From Microvirga arabica (GTDB lineage: Bacteria; Pseudomonadota; Alphaproteobacteria; Rhizobiales; Beijerinckiaceae): a DNA stretch of 64,000 bases. The notes under the pieces were generated by a model that had not been told where the DNA came from, made no database searches, and saw only the letters and a list, made by a program, of their open reading frames with translations. The stretch spans positions 62,001 to 126,000 of the forward strand of contig NZ_JAFBID010000002.1 of NCBI RefSeq assembly GCF_016811235.1, read 5' to 3'. Below, in pieces: positions 1 through 8,361 of this stretch; positions within the stretch are counted from its first letter, which is position 1; each line of letters opens with the position of its first letter. Position numbers and translations under genes: made by a program.

Positions 1-213
1 TCTGACATGTAGCCCGCCTTCTGAACCTGATGTGCCCATTCTTCGCCGTACAACTCGAAAGACTAATTTGAGCGACCATCCTGATGTGAGGCGCTGTTCC
101 CAAACGATTCCCAAGCCAAGGTTGATCGTGCAATTCGCATAACCCTTATGCAAGTGGCCAGCCCAGAACAGGGTGTTGTTTTCCTTGGAATTCGGTGTCC
201 TGTCTGGGTCCGA

Positions 214-768
214 TTACTCGATCAGAACGGGCATTGGCTCGTCGAACGGGTTATACAAAGGAACGGATACGGAAGGTTTCGGTACCATGCGGGCACGCCG
301 TGGCCGAACTGTCATCTGGCGGGGCTGATAACGAGCACGTTCGGGATCATCGGCTATGATCATATTGGGCCTCACGACGGCGACTATTACATCGCCCGCT
401 GTCTCCGGCTCGATCCGGCGAAGGATCATGGGCCACCGCAACCCAAACGCCATCTGGAACTCCGTCTCGGTGATCGCCCCGAGAGCTACAACACCACGAA
501 TTGTTTGATCTCGGCACAACCAGATTCGGAGCGAAACGCCGTGCCACCAACGGCAGACTTGCCGCCTATAGGCGATGACATCCCAGACACTGATCCGCCA
601 TCGCACGAACTCCTCAATATCGTTGAGCCCGGCAGCGATGGTCACGGCGTAAATCTGTCCGTTGCTCGTGGCCTGGAAATTGCGGGCGACGCGACGGGCA
701 TATCGTTTCGCGCACTTGGAGCACTGGATCTGGGCACATCGGTTGGCTGAGCAGCATCTTTTGGTCAT
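214..768 (-). CDS. Hypothetical protein with N-terminal Cys motif
   Basis: The 184-residue protein opens with a cysteine-rich, basic segment (CxxC at about residues 17-20, followed by KRYARR) that resembles a small zinc ribbon. A mixed body rich in Trp and Ile follows, with a second Cys around 110. Composition and the Cys motif favour this strand over the long opposite-strand frame at 148-750, which looks like its shadow. I recall similar Cys-ribbon hypotheticals in Methylobacteriaceae but cannot name a family. No strong ribosome-binding site precedes the ATG, so the start is uncertain. Confidence 0.55.
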   Translation of the reverse strand: MTKRCCSANRCAQIQCSKCAKRYARRVARNFQATSNGQIYAVTIAAGLNDIEEFVRWRISVWDVIAYRRQVCRWWHGVSLRIWLCRDQTIRGVVALGAITETEFQMAFGLRWPMILRRIEPETAGDVIVAVVRPNMIIADDPERARYQPRQMTVRPRRARMVPKPSVSVPLYNPFDEPMPVLIE

Positions 769-851
769 CCGGTATTTATCGGTCGGCAGCGTCCAGGGTG
801 CTCATCGGCCTTCGCTGACTAAATAGAAGGAAGCCAACAACGAGGCCCTTG

Positions 852-1187
852 ATGCGTTACTCTGATATCAACCATACCTCTGCCCTCCAGCGTACACTTA
901 CAGCTATCCGGCAAGCAGGGCAGACCCTTGGTATAAAAAGCGGCTTTATCGATGATGCACGTCGCGCAGCCACACCGTATGTCGTCGAGTGCACCAGCCT
1001 CAACGACGAGGATCTGCCGTACAGTGTGTACATTACCCAGCTACGAGAGCGTGAAAGCTGGTGCGTACAGCGTTGCCCTCATGATCATGAGATCGAGCCC
1101 CTTCGTGAACATGGTCGCCTCATTGGACGCCAGTTCAGATTCTCTCGCGAGAGCGATGCGGCGGCTTTTAGACTGTTCTTCGGCTGA
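852..1187 (+). CDS. Small hypothetical protein
   Basis: A 111-residue soluble protein beginning MRYSDINH. A GAGG ribosome-binding site sits about 7 bases before the ATG at 852, which decides the start over a TTG three bases earlier. The sequence mixes charged and hydrophobic residues as a folded protein does, with no membrane segment or signal peptide. The neighbours, a possible zinc-ribbon protein and a serine recombinase, suggest accessory DNA. No family is recognised. Confidence 0.5.
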   Translation: MRYSDINHTSALQRTLTAIRQAGQTLGIKSGFIDDARRAATPYVVECTSLNDEDLPYSVYITQLRERESWCVQRCPHDHEIEPLREHGRLIGRQFRFSRESDAAAFRLFFG

Positions 1188-1237
1188 CACCGAGCCGATC
1201 TACAGCCCTGCGTCGTAAGCACTTGGCGGGAGTATCT

Positions 1238-1855
1238 TCAAGCGACCTCGGCCCGCTTCGCTATCTTGGCGATAGTCGCCCGGCTGCATCCTGTCGCGGC
1301 CTGGATCTGCGACCACGATGAACCTGCCCGGAGCATGGACGCGATCCCATCGTTGCGTGGGGTGTTTTCCTTTCGCCCCTTGTAGAGCCCTGCCGCTTTT
1401 GCCTTCGCTTGCCCTTGCGCCATCCTACGGCGACGATCCTCATAGTCCTTGCGAGCCACGGCGGCGAGCATGTCGAGCATCATGCCGTTGATAGCATCGA
1501 ACATCCGGGCGGTGAAATCATCGGTCTTTGTGCTCACCATGGTCCAGGAGGTGGGAAGGTCTAATGCAACGACCCGAACACGGCGAGCCGCAAGCTCAGT
1601 CTTCAGCTTCTCCCAGTCTGCCGCATTGAGACGAGATAGGCGGTCAACCTGTTCGATCAGGAGAATATCGCCAGGGCGAGCATCTGACAGGAGCCGAAAA
1701 AGCTCCGGGCGGGCAAGCTTCGCGCCGCTCTCGTTCTCAACGTAAAACGCGGCAATGGCCAGACTGTGGTCAGCGGCGAAGGCTTCCAGTTGCTCACGAG
1801 CGCGACTGGCATCCTGATCGAGGGTGGAAGCTCTTAGGTATGCTCGCACGAACAC
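1238..1855 (-). CDS. Serine recombinase (resolvase/invertase family)
   Basis: A small serine recombinase of 205 residues that would cut and rejoin DNA through a phosphoserine link. The catalytic serine is Ser10 in the YLRAST motif, and the DRLSR motif at about 71-75 supplies active-site arginines. A long helix follows, and a C-terminal helix-turn-helix (about 165-205, ending in ATIAKIAKRA) binds DNA. The length matches resolvases and invertases rather than large serine integrases. The start is GTG, with GAGG about 7 bases upstream. No transposase or inverted repeats were seen nearby, so it could be a stand-alone resolvase or a transposon remnant. Confidence 0.9.
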   Translation of the reverse strand: MFVRAYLRASTLDQDASRAREQLEAFAADHSLAIAAFYVENESGAKLARPELFRLLSDARPGDILLIEQVDRLSRLNAADWEKLKTELAARRVRVVALDLPTSWTMVSTKTDDFTARMFDAINGMMLDMLAAVARKDYEDRRRRMAQGQAKAKAAGLYKGRKENTPRNDGIASMLRAGSSWSQIQAATGCSRATIAKIAKRAEVA

Positions 1856-1886
1856 AGTGACCTCAGCCGGTTTAGTTAAGATGGTT

Positions 1887-1917
1887 TACATATCGCCGGT
1901 TCACTTTGAATTGTCAA
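1887..1917 (-). promoter_or_regulatory. Possible sigma-70-like promoter for the recombinase
   Basis: On the minus strand a perfect TTGACA (1912-1917) lies upstream of a -10-like element near 1887-1894: GATATG at 17 bases or TATGTA at 19 bases. Transcription would start about 30 bases before the GTG of the recombinase. The spacing is acceptable but the -10 is imperfect, so this is a prediction. Confidence 0.35.
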
Positions 1918-2229
1918 GCTTCGGAAATTGAACCGCATCCGGGTTGGTGCAGGAGGGGAATACCCAAGCTAAACCGTTGACCACACCTGCTGGTGGAGGT
2001 TGCCGATGAGCGTATAAGCCACCGTCGATCCCGCTGTCGTGAATTTGCTGAGGTGGATTGGGGTACCCCATGATGCGATTTGTCCCTTCAAGCAAGAAAA
2101 ACCATGCTTTGTGTTCGCTGAGGATGTCTCGGGTCCGGAGCAACATCGTTCATCGTGGTCGGGTCGCGTGCCTTGGAAACGAACTCCGAACCCAGCGGAC
2201 TCTCGCCGTACTCATTCTCGGAGGTGGTC
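1918..2229. other. Intergenic region, no gene seen
   Basis: The space between the divergent recombinase and the ABC-transporter binding protein. Short frames on both strands lack ribosome-binding sites and protein-like composition. The right end carries the GGAGG-type site used by the gene at 2230. Confidence 0.4.
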
Positions 2230-3255
2230 ATGCGCAGATGCCATTCGGGACGCCGCATCAGAGGCGCGTGCGTTCTGATCTTTGCTAACCTCGTTGTTGG
2301 CCTGATGTCTGTGGCACACGTCGCTGCCCAGCAGCCTCACCGCATCGGCAGGCTCCTGGTGATCGATCCCTGCCCACCCAACAACATCTTCTCAGCCGAA
2401 GACAAAGACATGCTCACCCAGGCCCTGGCTGAGCGCGGGTGGAAACAAGGACAAAACTTCCTATGGGATTGCGTCTCCGCAGGCGGACGGCTCTGGGATC
2501 TCGACAAACTCGCCGCCGAACTCGTAGCCCGTCAGCCCGAGTTGCTGGTGACCCAGAGCAGCCCGGCGATCCGTGCCCTGATGGCGACGAAGACCACGCT
2601 TCCGGTTGTCATGTCCACCCCCGATCCCGTGGGCGAGGGCTATGCTCAGTCGCTGGCGAGACCGGGAGGCAATATCACCGGGGTGGCTGACCTGAGCCTC
2701 GATCTTGCCGTCAAACGCATTGAACTCGTCCGAGAGTTCATTCCTGAGTGGAGGAATGTCGCTGTCCTGTACCGGGAGGGCGGCGACGCGACATTCTACA
2801 AACGCCTGGAAGACCAGCTTAACCGGGCGGTGGATCGCTTCGGCATTCGCTGGCGCGTTTATACCCACCAATCCCGCCCAGAGGCTCTGGAACCATTCTT
2901 TCAGGCCATGCAGCAAGACGGCTATAACCTCCTTTATCTCATCGCGACCCCATTCACATTCGGCAACCGCAAACTGATCAGTGATCTTGCACTGAAGTAC
3001 GGTATCCGCGTGGTTGCGGAGCATCCGCAGTTTGCCCAGGATGGGGCCTTGCTGAGCTATGGGGTAGACGCGAACGAGGTCCAGCGTCCCATGGCAGTCC
3101 AGATCGACGCCATCCTGCGGGGCGCAAGACCCGACACCCTGCCCATCAACCAAATGACGAAGCTTCATCTCGTCATCAACATGAAGACAGCCCGTGCCTT
3201 GGGTGTCGAGATTCCGCCAGAGATCCTTGCCCGTGCCGACGACGTGATCGAGTAG
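2230..3255 (+). CDS. ABC transporter substrate-binding protein (PF04392-like)
   Basis: A 341-residue periplasmic solute-binding protein of the ABC_sub_bind type. The start at 2230 has GGAGGTGG just upstream and yields a signal peptide: basic MRRCHSGRR, a hydrophobic stretch, and a probable cut after AHVAAQ. The mature part has the family's layout, with IGRLLVID near the start, VVMSTPDPVGEGYAQSLARPGGNITG in the middle and EIPPEILARADDVIE at the C-terminus, typical of alphaproteobacterial paralogues that occur without permease or ATPase neighbours. That holds here too, so its transporter and ligand are unknown. An in-frame extension to 2155 exists but would bury the signal peptide. Confidence 0.85.
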   Translation: MRRCHSGRRIRGACVLIFANLVVGLMSVAHVAAQQPHRIGRLLVIDPCPPNNIFSAEDKDMLTQALAERGWKQGQNFLWDCVSAGGRLWDLDKLAAELVARQPELLVTQSSPAIRALMATKTTLPVVMSTPDPVGEGYAQSLARPGGNITGVADLSLDLAVKRIELVREFIPEWRNVAVLYREGGDATFYKRLEDQLNRAVDRFGIRWRVYTHQSRPEALEPFFQAMQQDGYNLLYLIATPFTFGNRKLISDLALKYGIRVVAEHPQFAQDGALLSYGVDANEVQRPMAVQIDAILRGARPDTLPINQMTKLHLVINMKTARALGVEIPPEILARADDVIE

Positions 3256-3418
3256 ATAACGGCGTCACATGGAGCAGATGCGAGCTTCTCGCCCCACGTC
3301 AGGCCCGGTCTCAGGAGAAGGAGTAGTGCCAGGGGGAGGAAGCCCGCGGCTGTCCAAAGGGGATGTGAGCCACACCCACAAGCCAGCCCGAAGTTGAGCC
3401 AGCTATGATGGCGCACTA

Positions 3419-3715
3419 TCACGACGTGAGCACATCCTCGATCCACGCAGGCACCACTTCGCTCGCCGGTCCGTAGCGCCCCTCATCAAACTTCTGAGCA
3501 TTGTCGGACGGTTCCAGGTTGATCTCGTAGGTGCGGATGCCGTGCCCTCGCGCCTCGGATACGAAATCCGCAGCCGGATAGACGCAGCCCGAGGTGCCAA
3601 TCGCCACAAACATATCCGCCTCAAGCAGTGCATCGTAGATCCGGTCCATGTGAAGCGGCATCTCGCCGAACCAGACGACGTGAGGGCGAAGGACACTCGC
3701 TCTGCCACAGGTCGG
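3419..3715 (-). pseudogene. C-terminal remnant of a Sir2/CobB NAD-dependent deacylase
   Basis: The frame reads from a lone Cys through LRPHVVWFGEMPL, then ALLEADMFVAIGTSG and INLEPSDNAQKFDEGRYGPASEVVPAWIE. These are the second half of a bacterial sirtuin, from the last zinc cysteine to the C-terminus. The NAD-binding N-terminus, catalytic His and first zinc cysteines are missing, roughly 140 residues. The sequence joins directly to the end of the cyclase gene at 3726, so a deletion or recombination junction lies near 3715-3725. The only in-frame ATG (3661) lies inside the domain. It cannot make an active enzyme. Confidence 0.8.
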
Positions 3716-3725
3716 GGGGTATCTA

Positions 3726-5493
3726 CTATTCTGGGATTCCAGCCGTTCTCAAAGCCGCAAAGAGTCGCTCGCGAAACTGCGGGTCTCGTTGCGCGTGCTG
3801 GCGGTCGGCGAGAGTGACCGTCTGCTTCGGGTCCTGGGCAAGCAGCCTCTGCCCCACCACTCGCGCCTCCTCCACCCGGCCAAGCTCTACAAAAGCCATG
3901 ATGAGACCCCGCAGGGCCGCTCCATACGCAGGCTTTTCTTGGAGAGCCTTCTGAGCCCACGGCAATGCTTCGTCGGGGCGACCACCAACCAGTAATGCAA
4001 AGCACAGTCCAGTTTCGATCCCATGCATACTGGGATCGAGAGGATTCAGGCGGATCGCCTTCTTAAAGTGATCGACCGACACGCGCCAGTCACCCGCCCA
4101 CATGCGTACCCAGGCGCTATTCCTGTAAGCAACAACAGAGTTCGGGTCCAGCAAGAGTGCACGGTCAGTCGCGGCCAGTGCTACCTCGTAGTCACGCGCC
4201 AGATACGCCAGCACGATCCCCACCCTGCCCAACGTGGCCGGATCATCGCCATGGTCCGCCCACGCCTCTCGGGCCAAGCGGATGCCCGTCTCGACCTCTG
4301 TCTGGTCCCCCCAGTTCTGGATAACTCGAACATTATGGAGCAGTGCCGCTAAAGCTTTGGCCGAGGAGTAGTTCGGGTCCAACTCCAGAGCGCGACCGAG
4401 CAGCCGCAGGGCCTCATCATTCGCCGGTTTGGTGAGCGCATAATAATGGGCCAGGGCCTGCATGTAGAGGTCGTAGGCGTCGAGATCATGGGTCGGCTTC
4501 GCGGAGGACCGCTCGATCTCCGCCCGGCTGATGCTCGGCTCAATGGCTCCGACGACACTCTCCGTGATGCGATCCTGCAAGTCGAAGATGTCCGTAAGCT
4601 CGCCGTCAAACCTGTCGGCCCAAATGTGCCGCCCGTTGGCCGCTTCAATCAACTGCCCTGTGATCCTCACACGGTTCCCAGCCTTTCGGATGGAACCTTC
4701 CAGCACGTAGCGCACGCCGAGTTCTCGACCGACCTGCCGGATGTCCACGGACCGACCCTTGTAGGTGAAGGACGAGTTCCGGGCGATCACAAAGAACCAG
4801 CGCACGCGGGAGAGAGCGGTGATGATGTCTTCGACCACTCCATCGGCAAAGTACTCCTGCTCCGGATCGGCGCTCATGTTCGTGAAGGGCAAGACGGCGA
4901 TGGAGGGCTTATCAGGTAGGGGGAGGGGCTGGGTCTGATGGGCCTGGACTGGGGTGAGCGCAGGTACCTTGAGCGAATAGACTCGGATTGGCTCAGCGAT
5001 GTTCTTGACCTTCTGTGGTCCCAGATCCACGAAGGGGAGAGGCAGGGCCTTTCGCACGTACCCGTAGGCAGTCTCCGAAACGCAGATGCCGCCCGGATCA
5101 GCCATGCCTTCCAGTCTTGCAGCGATATTCACGCCATCCCCGAGCAGGTCACCACCGGAAACCATAACATCACCAACATGTATCCCGATTCTGAACTGGA
5201 GGCGCTCCTTCTCGGACTCGTCCTGATTTCTGGACGCAAGCTCATCCTGCACTTGGGCGGCGCATCGAACCGCATCAACGGCACTGGGGAATTCAGCCAG
5301 AACACTGTCCCCCAGCAGTATTGGCGATTCTTCCGCCGTACTCGACGATCAACCGATCCATGATCCCCCGATGAGAAACCAGACTTCGGAGCGTCTCGGT
5401 CTCATCCTGCTCCATCAGGCGCGAGTAACCCGCCACATCAGCCGCGAAGATGGCTGCCAGCCGCCTTTCAACCCTGTGCTCCTGCCGATCCAT
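3726..5493 (-). pseudogene. Class III adenylate cyclase with TolB-like and TPR domains, frameshifted
   Basis: The start at 5493 has TGAGG upstream and begins the usual cyclase opening (RRLAAIFAADVAGYSRLMEQDE). Reading then breaks after NTAG, and the same protein resumes in another frame as SVLAEFPSAVDAVRCA and continues to 3726. The break is one extra base in a run of five C at 5309-5313 (plus strand); four would restore the frame. After the cyclase domain come a TolB/FlgO-like domain (PSIAVLPFTNMSADPEQEYFADG) and TPR repeats. This architecture is common in Hyphomicrobiales. The Asp of the second metal site falls at the break. It is either a recent pseudogene or a homopolymer sequencing error, since the rest is well preserved. 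Confidence 0.85.
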
Positions 5494-5706
5494 GGGAGCC
5501 TCAGTGCTACTTCAGATCCAATTTTGCTGTGGGTTAGGTCGGGTGTCCAGCCTTGATCACGGGTGAGCTAGGTTCCGCCTGCACAGTTACTCTCATCTTA
5601 CGCGTCTTCGATCATCGTCAATTTCCGAATCGGGCGAGGCAGATCCGGGAAAGGGCCTTTCACCATCAGGCAGACCTGAGCTTTATCCGAGCCGGTAACC
5701 CAACGG

Positions 5707-5997
5707 TCAGACCCCAGGGACGGCCCAGACATCCAGTTCCCCCGCACCCTCCCGCAGTTTCTTCACCTCAGCATACTGCGGTGAGTTCCAGACCAAGCGG
5801 ATGACCTCCATCGAGGGGAACTCGAACACAATCAGCCGCCGTCCATCATAGGAGCCTTCCAGGACTTCTACCGGACCGCCCCGGACGAGATAGCGGCCAC
5901 CGTGCTGGGCGAAGAGTTCCGAAACCTGCTTGCGATACTCAGGCCAGCCGTCCTCGCGAGTGATCTTGATCAGCACTATCATGTAGGCAGCAGGCAT
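5707..5997 (-). CDS. DUF1330 family protein
   Basis: A 96-residue ferredoxin-fold protein of the DUF1330 (dimeric alpha-beta barrel) family. Typical features are the opening MIVLIKITREDGWPEYRKQV, the GGRYLVRGGPVEVLEG core and the FPSMEVIRLVWNSPQYAEVKKLR segment. I chose ATG 5997 because the domain starts within five residues; the longer upstream frame reaches into the divergent RidA-like gene. The function is not established for the family. It lies divergent from RidA-like and VOC-domain genes, two other small-molecule handling folds. Confidence 0.8.
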   Translation of the reverse strand: MPAAYMIVLIKITREDGWPEYRKQVSELFAQHGGRYLVRGGPVEVLEGSYDGRRLIVFEFPSMEVIRLVWNSPQYAEVKKLREGAGELDVWAVPGV

Positions 5998-6157
5998 GAC
6001 GCAATCCCTCACCTCTGGTGCTGCCATTCTCAGCCCAGGTGCCGTTCGGGTCGATAAGTTTGTAATGATCCTATACCCAAGAGTTCTATAGCCGGGTGAA
6101 CTTGTCGAGCAGATTGGTAGGGGCTGGTAGCTGGAGCGAAGGCAAAGGGTGTCTGTC

Positions 6158-6549
6158 ATGCCGAAAGAGATCATCGAGGTCCCGGTTCTCTCACAGGCCG
6201 TTCGGGAGGTGGGGTGCCGCTCTCCCTCGTGACAAGGGCCAATGGTCTTGTCTTTGTGTCTGGGACGCCGCCTTTCGACCTGGAAACCGGCAAGTTCGTT
6301 CGTGGGGATATCGAGACTCAGACCGAAGCCTCGCTCAGAGCAGTTCAACGCTGCCTGGAAAGTGCAGGTACCTCGCTCGACAAGGTAGTGATGGTCCGGG
6401 TCTATGCGGCCAATGCTGGGTTCTACTCCGCTATCAACCGCGTCTATGCCCGTTTCTTTCCCGAGAACCCGCCCTCGCGGACCTTTGTGCCGGTGGCGTC
6501 CTGGCCCATGGAGTTCGACATCGAGATTGAGTGCGTCGCCGTGGCATAG
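6158..6549 (+). pseudogene. RidA/YjgF-like protein, frameshifted near the N-terminus
   Basis: The first 19 codons from ATG 6158 (MPKEIIEVPVLSQAVREVG) match the N-terminus of the intact paralogue at 54411. One base is missing at the GGGG run 6211-6214, where the paralogue reads GGGCGTACC. The rest (PLSLVTRANG to ECVAVA) continues in the next frame and is about 85 per cent identical to the paralogue. A GTG at 6214 could start a shortened protein without the first strand. RidA proteins deaminate reactive enamines or imines; this subgroup's substrate is unknown. It may be non-functional or a sequencing error. Confidence 0.75.
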
Positions 6550-6587
6550 GCTCTCTGGTAGCGTCCCAACTTCCGGCAGGAGGCGGC

Positions 6588-6944
6588 ATGCACATCCATC
6601 ATGTGAACATCCGGACCAAGCACCTGGACGCTTCGATTGCCTTCTATAGTGATGTGCTGGGGCTTGTTCATGGTCCCAGGCCCGATTTCGGCTTTCCAGG
6701 AGCGGGGCTCTACGACCGAGACAAGCCAGCGGTTCATCTAAACGAGGCGATTGAAACCCCATCTACAGCCTCAAACGCCTTTGATCATGTCGCCTTCTAC
6801 ACCGAAGACATGGACAGCATTCTGACCCGGCTGGATGCTATGGGGGTTCATTACTATGGCCTGCGGCCTCTTCCGGACGGTAAGACGCGCCAGTGCTTCC
6901 TGAAGGACCCGAACGGCATCACGGTTGAGATCACCGGGCCTTGA
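6588..6944 (+). CDS. VOC (glyoxalase/bleomycin resistance) family protein
   Basis: A 118-residue vicinal-oxygen-chelate fold protein. It opens with MHIHHVNIRTKHLDASIAF and YSDVLGL, has a central NAFDHVAFYTEDMDSILTRLDAMGV, and ends FLKDPNGITVEITGP, the usual glyoxalase-like C-terminus with a metal-ligand Glu. AGGAGG at 6578-6583 fixes the ATG at 6588 and rules out the longer frame from 6531. It starts 38 bases after the RidA-like gene, so the two probably share a transcript. The substrate is not evident. Confidence 0.85.
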   Translation: MHIHHVNIRTKHLDASIAFYSDVLGLVHGPRPDFGFPGAGLYDRDKPAVHLNEAIETPSTASNAFDHVAFYTEDMDSILTRLDAMGVHYYGLRPLPDGKTRQCFLKDPNGITVEITGP

Positions 6945-6990
6945 AGGCTGCACCCAAGAGGGCAGGGTCGAGAACCGACTGTTCCTGCTT

Positions 6991-7040
6991 TTACGATAAG
7001 GGTGGACCAACGAGTTCATGCGGCAATTGGCACGAGTGCT
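6991..7040 (-). pseudogene. Remnant of a cupin gene 3' end
   Basis: One minus-strand frame ends in ELVGPPLS and a stop, exactly like the end of the intact cupin gene at 37466-37933, and the bases just upstream still align loosely with it (CTTGCC...GGCAT). The similarity fades within about 50 bases. It sits directly before the duplicated segment that starts near 7018, so it may mark a duplication border. The short length limits certainty. Confidence 0.4.
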
Positions 7041-7475
7041 GAGTTGCTTGCGAAGCGTGGCCTTGCCTGCCAGACTTCCAGAATTCGCCAACCACAGGAA
7101 TGCACCATGAAGCCGCCGACCATCGAAGAGTGGACCACCCATCTCCGGACTGCTTCGGATCGCGCCAGGAGTGTCTCAGGTCGGGTGAAGGTCTGGACCC
7201 AGGAAATTGCGGCGCGACGGGTGCAACGGCCTCATACATCAGACGAGACCACTAACCCTATCGGCATCCTTGCAGGGATCACGCTCGGCATCCCGGCTTT
7301 GCTGCTGATCCCGCTGGTCGGGATGAACCCTGGCGTTCAGGAAGGGACCTTCACGACTGTTGTGACCTTCCTCGTCGTTTCTGCCTTTGTCACGGCAGCG
7401 GTGTTCGAGATCAAAAGGTTGGCTGATCAGCAGTCTGAAGAGAACCATCACTGAACGGCAGACCTCCTACAGTTC
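7018..7475 (+). repeat. Duplicated segment, copy 1 (partner at 38645-39095)
   Basis: About 90 bases of leader, a 115-codon gene and roughly 20 bases downstream match the second copy 31 kb away. The leader (from GCGGCAATTGGCACGAG to CTTCCAGA) has only about one mismatch in 65 bases, less divergence than the coding part. Confidence 0.8.
7107..7454 (+). CDS. Small two-helix membrane protein, paralogue of 38733
   Basis: A 115-residue protein with a soluble N-terminus (TIEEWTTHLRTASDRARSVSGRVKVW) and two membrane segments: about 52-74 (IGILAGITLGIPALLLIPLVG) and about 82-102 (TTVVTFLVVSAFVTAAVFEIK). It is about 85 per cent identical to the copy at 38733, mostly with conservative changes, so both have been under selection. 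No family name is known to me. The ATG at 7107 was chosen because homology to the second copy begins there; frames to 7002 or 7020 extend into the leader. Confidence 0.75.
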   Translation: MKPPTIEEWTTHLRTASDRARSVSGRVKVWTQEIAARRVQRPHTSDETTNPIGILAGITLGIPALLLIPLVGMNPGVQEGTFTTVVTFLVVSAFVTAAVFEIKRLADQQSEENHH

Positions 7476-8309
7476 CTGTCCTGCCCCGAGCCTCGGGGCA
7501 TGAGGTTCCGGTGCGAGTTCGTCCCACAGGCTCTCACTGGTGTCACAATCGGTCAATGGTCGCCCTCCGACAGGTTGAGCCAGCGTGCTCAGTCCACCCC
7601 CACCTGTGATCTCGCGGACGATCTTAGCCCTGGTCTCGGTCAGGAACTGCTGGCGCTCTCGGACTGGGATCATGAAGGCATTCGCACCGCCGATCACACA
7701 ATCGCGGTAGTATGCATCCAGTGTCGCATTCTCCCGCCGATCCGGGGCTTTGAGCATGATTGGGAGACCATTGATCGTGATCCCCCGCGCAACCGCCTGA
7801 TCCCGCGCCTCTGTGACCAAGCGACCCTGATTGTTCGAGCCATCACCAGAGATATCGATCACCCGCCGCGCGGCCAGGAAGTGACCGGACGGGAAGAGAG
7901 CCATGCTGAACTCGATGGCTTCAGCGATGGAAGTACTCGCTGCACGGCTGACGGGAGCGCGGGCCAGCCGGTCTGCGAAGGCGATGCCGTCCGTGGGCGT
8001 TTCCACCACCGTCCAAGGGACAACAATACTCTGGAAGCGCGGGTGCGCTCCAGCCCACTCGACGTAAGTGACTGCGATCCGCCCCAGCATGCCGCTGCGG
8101 ATCGCCTGATGGATCAGGGGCGAGCGGAATGCCTCGACATACCCTTGCCTCTGGAGGACCTGCTCATCCCGGTCCATGGAGGTGGAGACATCAACCGCCA
8201 GGACAAGGGCCAGATCAACCTCAGTCGGAGGGCGATGCCATGCTGGAGCAACCACCAGGAGCCCTGTTACCAGAGCAGGCAGGAACCACGGAGCCTTGGG
8301 GTAACGCAT
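7467..8309 (-). CDS. DUF1194 (von Willebrand factor A-like) secreted protein
   Basis: A 280-residue exported protein. ATG 8309 follows GGGAGGGG and gives a signal sequence (RYPKAPWFLPALVTGLLVVAPAW). The mature part is a DUF1194 domain with a vWFA fold: VDLALVLAVDVSTSMDRDEQ carries the metal-binding DxSxS motif, and RVIDISGDGSNNQG supplies a later metal-site Asp. The C-terminus (VIGGANAFMIPV) is also typical of the family. Its role is unknown, presumably metal-dependent binding in the periplasm. It lies 52 bases downstream of a c-type cytochrome on the same strand and the two may form an operon. Confidence 0.85.
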   Translation of the reverse strand: MRYPKAPWFLPALVTGLLVVAPAWHRPPTEVDLALVLAVDVSTSMDRDEQVLQRQGYVEAFRSPLIHQAIRSGMLGRIAVTYVEWAGAHPRFQSIVVPWTVVETPTDGIAFADRLARAPVSRAASTSIAEAIEFSMALFPSGHFLAARRVIDISGDGSNNQGRLVTEARDQAVARGITINGLPIMLKAPDRRENATLDAYYRDCVIGGANAFMIPVRERQQFLTETRAKIVREITGGGGLSTLAQPVGGRPLTDCDTSESLWDELAPEPHAPRLGAGQEL

Positions 8310-8361
8310 TGTACCCCCCCTCCCAAAGAAGGTTTTGTTCTCTCTGCCCCTGGCTGCTTTC

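Noticed and set aside
148-750. A 200-residue plus-strand frame at the left edge
   Set aside because: Low-quality composition and full overlap with the better minus-strand frame at 214-768, which has a Cys motif and a plausible start.
2461-3168. A long minus-strand frame inside the ABC binding-protein gene
   Set aside because: It is the shadow of the plus-strand gene, which has a signal peptide and family motifs.
7018-7060. A sigma-54 promoter read in TGGCACGAG...TTGC of the conserved leader
   Set aside because: The distance between the GG and GC elements is about 15 bases instead of 10, so it does not fit the -24/-12 consensus.
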